A stretch of DNA of 64,000 nt from Brachybacterium faecium DSM 4810 (lineage in GTDB: Bacteria > Actinomycetota > Actinomycetes > Actinomycetales > Dermabacteraceae): contig CP001643.1 of NCBI GenBank assembly GCA_000023405.1, positions 2,046,001-2,110,000 on the forward strand, in the 5' to 3' direction. Below the pieces are notes generated by a model. The model ran no database searches. It was given only the letters and a program-made list of their open reading frames with translations, and had not been told where the DNA came from. Each line of letters starts with the position of its first letter. The first letter of the stretch is position 1. The position numbers were made by a program, and so were the translations under genes. Of the stretch, positions 41,492 through 49,385 are shown piece by piece.

Positions 41492-41523
41492 GCTGACGCG
41501 CCCACCGGGGTGGACGCGTCAGC
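41492..41523 (-). terminator. Terminator of the EVNP-repeat protein gene
   Basis: GCTGACGCG (41492-41500) and CGCGTCAGC (41515-41523) pair over 9 bp, continued by CCACC/GGTGG. It lies 6 bases past the stop of the repeat-protein gene. Two strong hairpins thus insulate the two convergent genes. Confidence 0.8.
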
Positions 41524-41529
41524 GCGGGG

Positions 41530-41844
41530 TCACTGCGGGTTCACCTCGGGGCTGGACCGCAGCGCCTTCTGCGGGTTGACCTCGACCTGCGGGTTCACCT
41601 CGGGGCTCGACCGCAGCGCCTTCTGCGGGTTCACCTCGGGGCTCGACCGCAGCGCCTGCAGCGGGTTCACCTCGACCTGATACGGGGAGGGTCCCTGCGG
41701 GTTCACCTCCACAGCGGAGGCGGCACCCGCTCCGGCGAGGCCCAGCCCCGCGGCGAGGGCGAGACCTCCGGCCATCCGGGCGGCGCGCCCGGCCCAGCGG
41801 CGGGGGGCGGAACCCTCGCGCAGCACATCCTTGTCTGAATTCAC
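41530..41844 (-). CDS. Small secreted protein with EVNP repeats, family unknown
   Basis: 104 residues from GTG 41844, with GAGAGGA eight bases upstream. Residues 1-44 form a signal peptide: basic stretch (PRRWAGRAAR), hydrophobic MAGGLALAAGLGLAGAGA and an ASA cleavage site before Val45. The mature part of about 60 residues contains six EVNP motifs, mostly in the 12-residue unit KALRSSPEVNPQ with shorter VEVNPQ units between. It has no Cys, no aromatic residue except one Tyr, and no anchor or sortase signal. It is flanked by its own promoter and terminator and matches no family I know. The clean signal peptide, ribosome site and boundaries argue that it is real. Candidate roles are a processed signalling peptide, a wall-associated repeat protein or a peptide precursor; none is shown. 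Confidence 0.8.
   Translation of the reverse strand: MNSDKDVLREGSAPRRWAGRAARMAGGLALAAGLGLAGAGAASAVEVNPQGPSPYQVEVNPLQALRSSPEVNPQKALRSSPEVNPQVEVNPQKALRSSPEVNPQ
41533..41676 (-). repeat. In-gene tandem repeats of 36 and 18 bases
   Basis: Three 36-base copies (41533-41568, 41587-41622, 41623-41658) differ at only one or two positions. Two 18-base half-units (41569-41586 and 41659-41676) encode VEVNPQ or VEVNPL. Near-identity at the DNA level points to recent duplication within the reading frame. Confidence 0.9.
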
Positions 41845-41899
41845 AGCGATCGTCCTCTCGAGCACAATGGGGTGGCGCGATCGGAAGCACGCCGACCCC

Positions 41900-41927
41900 A
41901 GGATACCCCCTGTGATGGTTACCACAA
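41900..41927 (-). promoter_or_regulatory. Promoter of the EVNP-repeat gene with a CRP/GlxR-like site
   Basis: On the minus strand, -35 TTGTGG (41927-41922), a 16-base spacer and -10 TATCCT (41905-41900), giving about a 50-base leader. TGTGATGGTTACCACA (41911-41926, plus strand) fits the CRP/GlxR consensus TGTGA-N6-TCACA with one mismatch and lies between the two promoter boxes, a position expected for repression. Confidence 0.5.
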
Positions 41928-41981
41928 GCACTCCGAGGGTGCGGACAGGGAGCGCGAGTGCCCGCCCGGGCGGGCCGAGGC

Positions 41982-42266
41982 CTACGGTGCGGCGCTCGGG
42001 ACGGTCTCGGCCGGGGCGCTGATGGCCTCCACCGCGGCGCAGGCCTCCTCGAGGCTCGCACCGCGGGCCACGGCCGCGCCCACCAGGAACGCCGAGATCG
42101 GTGCCATCGAGCGCTGCACGCCCTCGGCGACCACCCCCGTCATGAGGTGCACGCGGTCCACGTCCAGGTCCACGCCGTCCACCTCGAGCTGGGCGGCGAT
42201 CCGCTCCAGCCAGGGGCGCAGCGTCGTGGTCCACTCCGGCTGCAGGGTCACCGGGGGCTTCGCCAT
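41982..42266 (-). CDS. DUF6457-like small protein, last gene of the nar operon
   Basis: 94 residues. It fits the pattern of the short DUF6457 proteins: a helical pair around RIAAQLEVDGVDLDVDRVHLM followed by APISAFLVGAAVARGASLEEACAAVE. As far as I know the domain is often encoded beside or fused to molybdenum-cofactor genes such as mobA. The ATG overlaps the narI stop (TGATG), so it is translated with the nitrate reductase. A role in loading or handling the Mo-bisMGD cofactor of NarG is inference. Confidence 0.65.
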   Translation of the reverse strand: MAKPPVTLQPEWTTTLRPWLERIAAQLEVDGVDLDVDRVHLMTGVVAEGVQRSMAPISAFLVGAAVARGASLEEACAAVEAISAPAETVPSAAP

Positions 42267-42997
42267 CAGAAGTCCACCTTCTCCCAGCCGCGGCGCTGTG
42301 CCTCGCGGCGCGGATCCTTGCTGCGGTAGAGGATGTACGGCCGCGTCAGGTAGCCCACCGGCGCCGCGAACACGTGCACCAGGCGGGTGAAGGGCCAGAT
42401 CGCGAACAGGGTCAGTGCCGAGAGGACGTGCAGCTGGAAGAAGATCGGCGCCTGCGCCATGAGGTCGACCGAGGGCCGCAGCGTCCAGAAGTCGCGGAAC
42501 CAGATCGACACGCCCTCGCGGTAGTCGTACGTGCCGAAGGTGGTGTGCACGACGGTGGCCAGCACGCCGCACACGATCGTGGCCGCCAGCAGCAGGTACA
42601 TGAGCTTGTCCCCGGCGGTGGTCGCGCCGAAGACGCGGACGTTCGTGCGCCGCCGGTACAGCAGGATCATCAGGCCGCCGACGCAGGCCGCGGCCGCGGC
42701 CAGGCCGATCGTCACCGCCATGAGGTGGTAGACGTGATCGCTGATGCCCAGGAAGCGGGTCCAGGACTTCGGGATGCCCAGGCCCACCACGTGCCCGAAG
42801 AAGATGCCGATGATGCCGTAGTGGAACAGCGGCGAGCCGATCGACAGCAGCTTGGACTCGTAGATCTGGCTCGAACGCGTGGTCCAGCCGAAGCGGTCCG
42901 CCTTGAAGCGCCACACGTGTCCGAGGACGAACACGGCGAGCACCATGTAGGGGTACACCACCCACAGCAGCAGCTGGAGGGTCGTCATGTCGTTCAT
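42266..42997 (-). CDS. narI: Respiratory nitrate reductase gamma subunit
   Basis: Di-heme b membrane subunit that oxidises menaquinol and passes electrons to NarH. 243 residues with five hydrophobic helices (for example LLLWVVYPYMVLAVFVLGHVW and LMYLLLAATIVCGVLATVVH). Histidine ligands are seen in GHVWRFK, LFHYGIIGIFFGHVVG and FQLHVLSALT. ATG 42997 has GAGAGGA eight bases upstream and overlaps the narJ stop. The downstream overlap with the DUF6457-like gene is one base. Confidence 0.96.
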   Translation of the reverse strand: MNDMTTLQLLLWVVYPYMVLAVFVLGHVWRFKADRFGWTTRSSQIYESKLLSIGSPLFHYGIIGIFFGHVVGLGIPKSWTRFLGISDHVYHLMAVTIGLAAAAACVGGLMILLYRRRTNVRVFGATTAGDKLMYLLLAATIVCGVLATVVHTTFGTYDYREGVSIWFRDFWTLRPSVDLMAQAPIFFQLHVLSALTLFAIWPFTRLVHVFAAPVGYLTRPYILYRSKDPRREAQRRGWEKVDF

Positions 42998-43848
42998 GAG
43001 GGTCGTCCTCTCATCAGGTCCACCGGGACGGGCCCGGGCGCCGCGGCGCGGGAGCCGCCGGCATGTGATCCGCAGGCATCGGAGGGGCTGGTGGCGAAGG
43101 TCTGCCCGGCCATGTCCCCGGCGGCCCCGTCGAGGCCGTAGCCGTCGAGCCCCACGAGCTCGTCCTCGGGGCCCTCCTCGGCGAGCTTCATGACGGCCGC
43201 GCGGTCCTCGGCATCCAGCGGGGGCAGCGTCGCGCACAGCGCCACCAGCGCACCGTGCCAGGGCGAGGCGATCTCCTCGAGGTGCAGCCGCAGCAGCTCG
43301 ACGCCCGGCCGGTTCGCGCGCAGGATCTTCGCGCCCCGCCCCGGGTCGTGGGCGGCCGCGAACTCGAGCACCACGGGCAGGTGGTCCGGCAGCTCGTCGC
43401 TGCCGATCTCGAGGCCGACGGCGCGGAAGTCCTGCTTGATGCGCAGCAGCGCCATCCCCCGCCGACGGGTGTCGCCGTGGCTGAAGTACGTCAGGTGCAG
43501 GCATCCGCGGCGGCGGGTGTCGAAGGTGTCGACGTACTCCTCCTGGACGCTCACCGGGTCGCGCCGCTCGAGCGCCGCGACCGTCGCGCGCACTCCCTCG
43601 CGGGCACGCTCCGGCAGCGAGGCGCTGAGCTCGCGCAGCAGCGGGAGGCGCTCGAGCGTCGCCTCGTCCGGGTAGGTCAGCAGCCAGGAGACGGCGATCC
43701 ACGCGGCCTGCAGCTCCTCGGTGCTCATCCCCGAGGCGTGCAGCAGGTCCTTCGGCGTCCGGGCCTTGCGCGGGGCGGTGCGCCGCGACGGCGCCGCGGT
43801 CTTCTCGACGTCGCCGCGACGGGCGAGGAGCCGGGCCAGGGCGCCCAT
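42994..43848 (-). CDS. narJ: Nitrate reductase molybdenum cofactor assembly chaperone
   Basis: Cytoplasmic chaperone needed to insert Mo-bisMGD into NarG before the complex docks on NarI; not part of the final enzyme. 284 residues. The TorD/NarJ-like helical core covers WIAVSWLLTYPDEATLERL to HLEEIASPWHGALVALCATL, with YVDTFDTRRRGCLHLTYFSH highly typical. A 40-residue Arg/Ala-rich lead and a Gly/Ser/Ala-rich tail flank it. It starts on the narH stop (TGATG). Confidence 0.94.
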   Translation of the reverse strand: MGALARLLARRGDVEKTAAPSRRTAPRKARTPKDLLHASGMSTEELQAAWIAVSWLLTYPDEATLERLPLLRELSASLPERAREGVRATVAALERRDPVSVQEEYVDTFDTRRRGCLHLTYFSHGDTRRRGMALLRIKQDFRAVGLEIGSDELPDHLPVVLEFAAAHDPGRGAKILRANRPGVELLRLHLEEIASPWHGALVALCATLPPLDAEDRAAVMKLAEEGPEDELVGLDGYGLDGAAGDMAGQTFATSPSDACGSHAGGSRAAAPGPVPVDLMRGRPS

Positions 43849-45482
43849 CAGGCCCTCCCCGGGGACGGTTCGGGGAAGAGGCCCTCGGGCCGGCCCCTTC
43901 CGTCCCAGTTCAGCAGGTTGACCCGCACGCCGTCGGGGCGCTCGGGACCGTTCTGCTGGCGGTTCGTGGAGTAGCCGGGGCCGGCCATGCCCATCGACTC
44001 CTCGGGCAGGGACATGTTCATGCCCGGACCGCCGGGGGCGTTCAGCGGGCAGTCCGTGCCGGTGGACTCGAGATCGTGGGCCGATTCGTGGTGGCCCACC
44101 GGGATCACGTAGCGATCCTCGTACTTCGCGATCGCGAGCAGGCGGTACATCTCCTGCATCTCCTCGCCGGTCATGCCGACGGCGTTGGCGATGCCCTCCT
44201 GCGGCTCCCGCTCGAGGTTGATGTCGCGCATGTAGGAGCGCATCGCGGCCATGCGGTACAGCACCCTCTCGACGGTGGGCACGTCACCGGCGGTGAAGAG
44301 GTTGGCGAGGTATTCCACGGGGATGCGCAGCGCGTCGATCGCGGCGAAGAGGCTCTCGGCGTCCTCCGCGTCGTAGCCGGTGTCCCGCACCACGTCCACC
44401 ACGGGCGACAGCGGCGGGATGTACCAGACCATCGGCATGGTGCGGTACTCCGGGTGCAGCGGCAGCGCGACCTCGTAGTCCTTGATCAGCCGGTAGGTGG
44501 GCGACTTCTGCGCGGCGAGGATCCAGTCGTGCGGGATCCCGGCCGCCTCCGCGCCGCGGATCACCTCGGGGTCGTGGGGGTCCAGGATGATGTCGCGCTG
44601 GGCGCGGTAGAGCTCCTTCTCGTCCTGGGTCGAGGCCGCCTCGGTGACCCGGTCGGCGTCGTACAGCACCAGACCGATGTAGCGCAGGCGGCCCACGCAG
44701 GTCTCCGCGCACACCGTGGGCTCGCCCTGCTCGATGCGCGGGTAGCAGAAGGTGCACTTCTCGGCCTTGCCGGTGCGGTGGTTGAAGTAGATCTTCTTGT
44801 ACGGGCAGCCGGTGATGCACATGCGCCAGCCACGGCAGGTGTCCTGGTCCACCAGGACGATGCCGTCCTCCTCGCGCTTGTAGATCGCGCCGGACGGGCA
44901 CGAGGCCACGCAGGTGGGGTTCAGGCAGTGCTCGCAGATGCGCGGCAGGTAGAACATGAAGGTCTGATCGAACTCGAACTGGACCTTCTCCTCGATGCCC
45001 TTGAGCATCGGGTCCTTGTCCTTGTGCAGGTAGGTGCCGCCGAGGTCGTCGTCCCAGTTCCCGGACCATTGGATCTGCGTGCGCTCACCGGTGATCAGCG
45101 ACTTCGGGGGCGCGGTGGGGATGGTGTCCTGCTGCGCGGGGGCGGTGAGCAGGTTGTCGTACTCGTAGGTCCACGGCTCGTAGTAGTCCTCGATGCCGGG
45201 CAGCTTCGGGTTGGAGAACAGCTGCAGGAGCTTCGTGATGCGCCCGCCGGCCTTGAGCTTCAGCCGGCCGTTGCGGCCCAGCTCCCAGCCTCCCTTCCAC
45301 TTCTCCTGGTCCTCGTAGCCGCGCGGGTAGCCCTGGCCGGGCCGCGTCTCGACGTTGTTGAACCAGATGTATTCGGTCCCGGAACGGTTGGTCCACGCCT
45401 GTTTGCAGGTCACCGAGCAGGTGTGGCAGCCGATGCACTTGTCGAGGTTCATCACCATCGACATCTGGGCCATGACTCGCAT
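43848..45482 (-). CDS. narH: Respiratory nitrate reductase beta subunit
   Basis: Electron-transfer subunit with four Fe-S clusters. 544 residues. The first Cys group is CIGCHTCSVTCK (residues about 17-28). The second and third are CEHCLNPTCVASCPSG and CRGWRMCITGCPYK; the Trp in CRGWRMC marks the [3Fe-4S] cluster. The fourth is CTFCYPRIEQGEPTVCAETC. ATG 45482 reads MRVMAQMSMVMNLDKC. It lies 26 bases after narG. Confidence 0.97.
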   Translation of the reverse strand: MRVMAQMSMVMNLDKCIGCHTCSVTCKQAWTNRSGTEYIWFNNVETRPGQGYPRGYEDQEKWKGGWELGRNGRLKLKAGGRITKLLQLFSNPKLPGIEDYYEPWTYEYDNLLTAPAQQDTIPTAPPKSLITGERTQIQWSGNWDDDLGGTYLHKDKDPMLKGIEEKVQFEFDQTFMFYLPRICEHCLNPTCVASCPSGAIYKREEDGIVLVDQDTCRGWRMCITGCPYKKIYFNHRTGKAEKCTFCYPRIEQGEPTVCAETCVGRLRYIGLVLYDADRVTEAASTQDEKELYRAQRDIILDPHDPEVIRGAEAAGIPHDWILAAQKSPTYRLIKDYEVALPLHPEYRTMPMVWYIPPLSPVVDVVRDTGYDAEDAESLFAAIDALRIPVEYLANLFTAGDVPTVERVLYRMAAMRSYMRDINLEREPQEGIANAVGMTGEEMQEMYRLLAIAKYEDRYVIPVGHHESAHDLESTGTDCPLNAPGGPGMNMSLPEESMGMAGPGYSTNRQQNGPERPDGVRVNLLNWDGRGRPEGLFPEPSPGRA

Positions 45483-45508
45483 GGGGGTACTCCTTCTCGC
45501 TCGCGGGC

Positions 45509-48500
45509 TCAGTACTCGACGGGGGCGGTGCGCTTGCGGATCATCGTGACCTCGTCACGCTGGTTCCCGGTCGGGCCGTAGTAGTTGAACGCGAAGGACA
45601 GCTGCGCGTACCCGCCGATGAGATGCGAGGGCTTGATCATGATGCGGGTGAGGGAGTTCGTGATCCCGCCGCGCTTGCCGTCGCGTTCGGTCAGGGGCAC
45701 GTTGACGGTGCGCTCCTGGCCGTGGTGCATGAAGGCCGTGCCCCGGGGCATGCGGTGGCTGACCACCGCGCGTGCGGAGACGACGCCGTTGCGGTTGACC
45801 GCCTCGACCCAGTCGTTGTCGGTGATGCCGACGGCCTCGGCGTCCTCGACGCTCATCCAGATGTTCTGCCCGCCGCGGGACAGGTTCATCATGAAGAAGT
45901 TCTCCTGGTACATCGAGTGGATCGCCCATTTGTTGTGCGGGGTCAGGTACCGCACGGAGATCGAGGTGCCGTCGGTGTGGCCCGGGGTCTTCTCGCCGAA
46001 CAGGGCGGTCATGTCCAGCGGCGGCCGGAACACCGGCAGCGCCTCCCCCATCTCGAGCATCCAGTCGTGATCGAGGTAGAAGTGCTGACGCCCGGTGAGG
46101 GTGTGCCAGGGCTTCTTGCGCTCGACGTTGATGGTGAAGGGGCTGTAGCGGCGCCCGCCGGTCTCGGAGCCGGACCATTCCGGGCTGGTCACCACGGGCA
46201 CCGGTGCGGCCTTCGTATCGGCGAAGGAGATGCGCTTGCCCTCGTGCTCGGCGGCGAGGTCGTGCATCGTCGTGCCGGTGCGCTTCTCGAGGGTGCGGAA
46301 CCCCTGCGTGGCCATGTGCCCGTTCGTCGTGCCGGACAGCGCGAGGATGAACTCGCAGGCCTGCAGATCGGTCTCGATCTTGGGCCGGCCGGCGGCCGGT
46401 CCGCTGCGGTGGACGCCGTTGAGCGCGCCGAGCTCGGCGACGTACTGCGAGACGTCGTAGGTCAGGCCCTTGGTGGTCATGCCCTTCTCCTCGAGGAGCG
46501 GGCCGATCGAGGTGAACTTCGCGTGGACCTGCGTGTAGTCGCGCTCCACCTCGACCAGGGCGGGCATGGTCAGGCCGGGGACCGCCTCGCACTCTCCCTT
46601 CTTCCAGTCCCGCACCCTCCCGTGCGGGGTGGCCATCGCGTCCGGGGTGTCGTGCTGCAGCGCGAGGGCGACCACGTCGGTGCGGGTGCCCAGGTGGTCG
46701 CGGGCCAGCTCGCTGAAGCGCTCGGAGATCGCCGCCCAAGTCTCCCAGTCGGTGCGGGATTCCCACGGGTTGGAGATGGCGGGGTTGAAGGAGTGGATGA
46801 AGGGGTGCATGTCCGTGGTGGACAGGTCGTGCTTCTCGTACCAGGTCGAGGCCGGCAGCACCACGTCGGAGTGGAGGGTGTGGCTGGTCATGCGGAAGTC
46901 GAGGGTGAGCATCAGATCGACCTTGCCGATCGGGGCGTCCTCCCGCCAGCGCACGTCGCGGGGGCGGAACTCCTCCGGGGTCTCCTCCTCCGCGGCGGAG
47001 CTGTCCACGCCCAGCAGGTGGCGGAAGAAGTACTGGTCCCCCTTGGCGGAGGAGCCCAGCGTGTTCGCGCGCCAGATCGACCAGATGCGCGGGAAGTTCT
47101 CCGGGGCGTCGATGTCCTCCGCCGCGAAGCGGACCGACCCGTCCTTCAGGGCGTCCACCAGCCAGGGCACCGTCTCCCGCCCGGCCTCGGCGGCCCGATC
47201 GGCGACGTCCAGGGAGCTGATGTCGAACTGCGGGAAGAAAGGCTGCCAGCCCAGGCGCTGGGAGAGGGCGACGGCGTCGGCCGTGGTCATGTCGGCGAAG
47301 GAGCCCGCGCCGGTGGTGGCGGCGAGGGTGTCGGCGCCGAAGCGGTCGTAGCGCCACTGGTCGGCGTGCATGTACCAGTAGGTGGTCTGGCACATCTGGC
47401 GCGGGGGCCGCGACCAGTCCAGGGCGTTGGCCAGATGGGCCCAGCCGGTGATCGGGCGCACCTTCTCCTGGCCGACGTAGTGGGCCCAGCCGCCGCCGTT
47501 GACGCCCTGGGTGCCGCAGAGGTTCGTCAGGGTGAGGAAGGAGCGGTAGATGGTGTCGGAGTGGAACCAGTGGTTGGTGCCCGCGCCCATGATGATCATC
47601 GACCGGCCGCCGGAATCGACGGCGTTCTGGGCGAACTCGCGGGCGATGCGCGCCGCGGCCTGGCCGGGCACTCCGGTGATCCCCTCCTGCCAGGCGGGCG
47701 TGTACAGCGCGTCGGCGTCGTCGAGACCGCTCGCCCACTGCCCGGGCAGGCCTTCGCGGCCCACGCCGTACTCGGCCAGCAGCAGGTCGAAGACGGTGGT
47801 GACGAGGCGGCCGGCGACGGTGCGCACGGGCACGCCGCGCGGCACGTCGCCGCGCCCGCCCTGGCCGACGGTGTCGAAGCGCGGCAGCAGCACCTCGGCG
47901 ACGTCCTCGTGGTGGCCCAGCAGGCTCAGCGTGGGCTCGAGGTCGCCGAGCTCGAGGTTCCAGCGTCCCTCGCCGTCGGCGGAGAAGCGGTGCCCGAGGG
48001 TGCCGCCGGGCACGGCCGGCGCCTGGGTGGCGGTGTCGAACAGCATCGGCTTGAAGTCGGCGTGCTCGGTCTCGGCCTCGTCGGTGATCGCGGTGCCCGC
48101 CTCGCTGGCGACGAGGAACTTGCCCGGCACCAGCGAGCCGTCATCCCGCTGCTCGAGCTGCACGAGGAAGGGCAGGTCGGTGTACTGCGTGGAGTAGGAC
48201 TCGAAGTAGGGCTCCTGGCGGTCCACGTAGAACTCGCGCAGGATCGTGTGGCCCATCGCCATCGCCAGCGCGGCGTCCGTGCCGGGGTGCGGGGCGAGCC
48301 ATTCGTCGGCGAACTTGACGTTCTCGGCGTAGTCGGGCGCGATCGAGATGACCTTCTGGCCGCGGTAGCGGGCCTCGGCCATCCAGTGGGCGTCCGGGGT
48401 GCGGGTGAGCGGGACGTTCGAGCCCCACATCATCAGGTAGGAGGCGTTCCACCAGTCCCCCGACTCCGGCACGTCGGTCTGGTCGCCGAAGACCTGCGGG

Positions 48501-49279
48501 GAGGCCGGGGGAAGATCCGCGTACCAGTCGTAGAAGGACAGCATCGAGCTGCCGATGAGCTGGTGGAAACGGGCGCCGGAGGAGAAGGAGACCTGGCTCA
48601 TCGCCGGGATCGGCGAGAAGCCGGTGGCGCGGTCCGGGCCGTGCTCCTTGACCGTGTGCACGTAGGCGGCGGCGACCAGCTCGACCGCCTCGTCCCAGGA
48701 GGCGCGCACCAGGCCGCCCTTGCCGCGGGCCCGCTTGTAGCGCATGGCCTTCTCCGGATCGGAGACGATCGCCTTCCACGCCTCGACCGGATCCTGGCCG
48801 GGGGCCTTGGCCTTCTCCTCGCGGAACATGCGCAGCAGCTCCGAGCGCACGTAGGGGTAGCGCACCCGGGTGGGCGAGTACGTGTACCAGGAGAAGGAGG
48901 CGCCGCGGGGGCAGCCGCGCGGCTCGTACTCGGGCTTGTCCGGCCCGGTGGAGGGGTAGTCCGTCTCCTGCGACTCCCAGGTGATCACCCCGTCCTTGAC
49001 GTACACCTTCCAGGAGCACGAGCCGGTGCAGTTCACGCCGTGGGTGGAGCGCACCACCTTGTCGTGGCTCCAGCGCTCGCGGTAGAAGGAGTCGCCGCTG
49101 CGGCCGCCCACCTTGTGCGTCTCGCGGTTGTCCTCGCTGATCCGCTCCGAGCGGGAGAACATCCTGCGCGCCCCGATGAGCGCGTCGAACAGCGGGGAGT
49201 CGATCCCGGGCGATCCGGTGCCCTCGGGGGCGGGCTGGGCGCTGCGGCCCGGGGACGCGTGACGGTCCTGGATGGTCAT
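45509..49279 (-). CDS. narG: Respiratory nitrate reductase alpha subunit
   Basis: Catalytic molybdenum (bis-MGD) subunit reducing nitrate to nitrite on the cytoplasmic side. 1256 residues, full length. The FS0 cluster motif is HGVNCTGSC (about 79-87) with the last Cys in EPRGCPRG (about 122). The Mo-ligating Asp is in FGDQTDVPES (about 267), followed by MMWGSNVPLTRTPDAHW. ATG 49279 has GGAGGAG upstream. No twin-arginine signal, as expected for the cytoplasm-facing type. narK precedes it by 106 bases. Confidence 0.98.
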   Translation of the reverse strand: MTIQDRHASPGRSAQPAPEGTGSPGIDSPLFDALIGARRMFSRSERISEDNRETHKVGGRSGDSFYRERWSHDKVVRSTHGVNCTGSCSWKVYVKDGVITWESQETDYPSTGPDKPEYEPRGCPRGASFSWYTYSPTRVRYPYVRSELLRMFREEKAKAPGQDPVEAWKAIVSDPEKAMRYKRARGKGGLVRASWDEAVELVAAAYVHTVKEHGPDRATGFSPIPAMSQVSFSSGARFHQLIGSSMLSFYDWYADLPPASPQVFGDQTDVPESGDWWNASYLMMWGSNVPLTRTPDAHWMAEARYRGQKVISIAPDYAENVKFADEWLAPHPGTDAALAMAMGHTILREFYVDRQEPYFESYSTQYTDLPFLVQLEQRDDGSLVPGKFLVASEAGTAITDEAETEHADFKPMLFDTATQAPAVPGGTLGHRFSADGEGRWNLELGDLEPTLSLLGHHEDVAEVLLPRFDTVGQGGRGDVPRGVPVRTVAGRLVTTVFDLLLAEYGVGREGLPGQWASGLDDADALYTPAWQEGITGVPGQAAARIAREFAQNAVDSGGRSMIIMGAGTNHWFHSDTIYRSFLTLTNLCGTQGVNGGGWAHYVGQEKVRPITGWAHLANALDWSRPPRQMCQTTYWYMHADQWRYDRFGADTLAATTGAGSFADMTTADAVALSQRLGWQPFFPQFDISSLDVADRAAEAGRETVPWLVDALKDGSVRFAAEDIDAPENFPRIWSIWRANTLGSSAKGDQYFFRHLLGVDSSAAEEETPEEFRPRDVRWREDAPIGKVDLMLTLDFRMTSHTLHSDVVLPASTWYEKHDLSTTDMHPFIHSFNPAISNPWESRTDWETWAAISERFSELARDHLGTRTDVVALALQHDTPDAMATPHGRVRDWKKGECEAVPGLTMPALVEVERDYTQVHAKFTSIGPLLEEKGMTTKGLTYDVSQYVAELGALNGVHRSGPAAGRPKIETDLQACEFILALSGTTNGHMATQGFRTLEKRTGTTMHDLAAEHEGKRISFADTKAAPVPVVTSPEWSGSETGGRRYSPFTINVERKKPWHTLTGRQHFYLDHDWMLEMGEALPVFRPPLDMTALFGEKTPGHTDGTSISVRYLTPHNKWAIHSMYQENFFMMNLSRGGQNIWMSVEDAEAVGITDNDWVEAVNRNGVVSARAVVSHRMPRGTAFMHHGQERTVNVPLTERDGKRGGITNSLTRIMIKPSHLIGGYAQLSFAFNYYGPTGNQRDEVTMIRKRTAPVEY

Positions 49280-49385
49280 GGGAGCTCCTCCTGGAGGACG
49301 GCGGGGTGAGGATCGACGGTGAGGGACGGGCGGTGAGCCGGCTGTGCCCGGGGACGGGCGACCGGCACCTCGGCCCGGCTCCCGG

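Noticed and set aside
41533..41676. 36-base repeats with 18-base interruptions resembling a tiny CRISPR array
   Set aside because: The copies are multiples of three, in frame inside a gene with a signal peptide; the interruptions are related half-repeats, not unique spacers, and no cas genes are present.
45623..49309. 1228-codon plus-strand open frame opposite narG
   Set aside because: NarG on the minus strand carries every diagnostic motif. The plus frame is rich in Gly, Val, Arg and His with no domain and no ribosome site.
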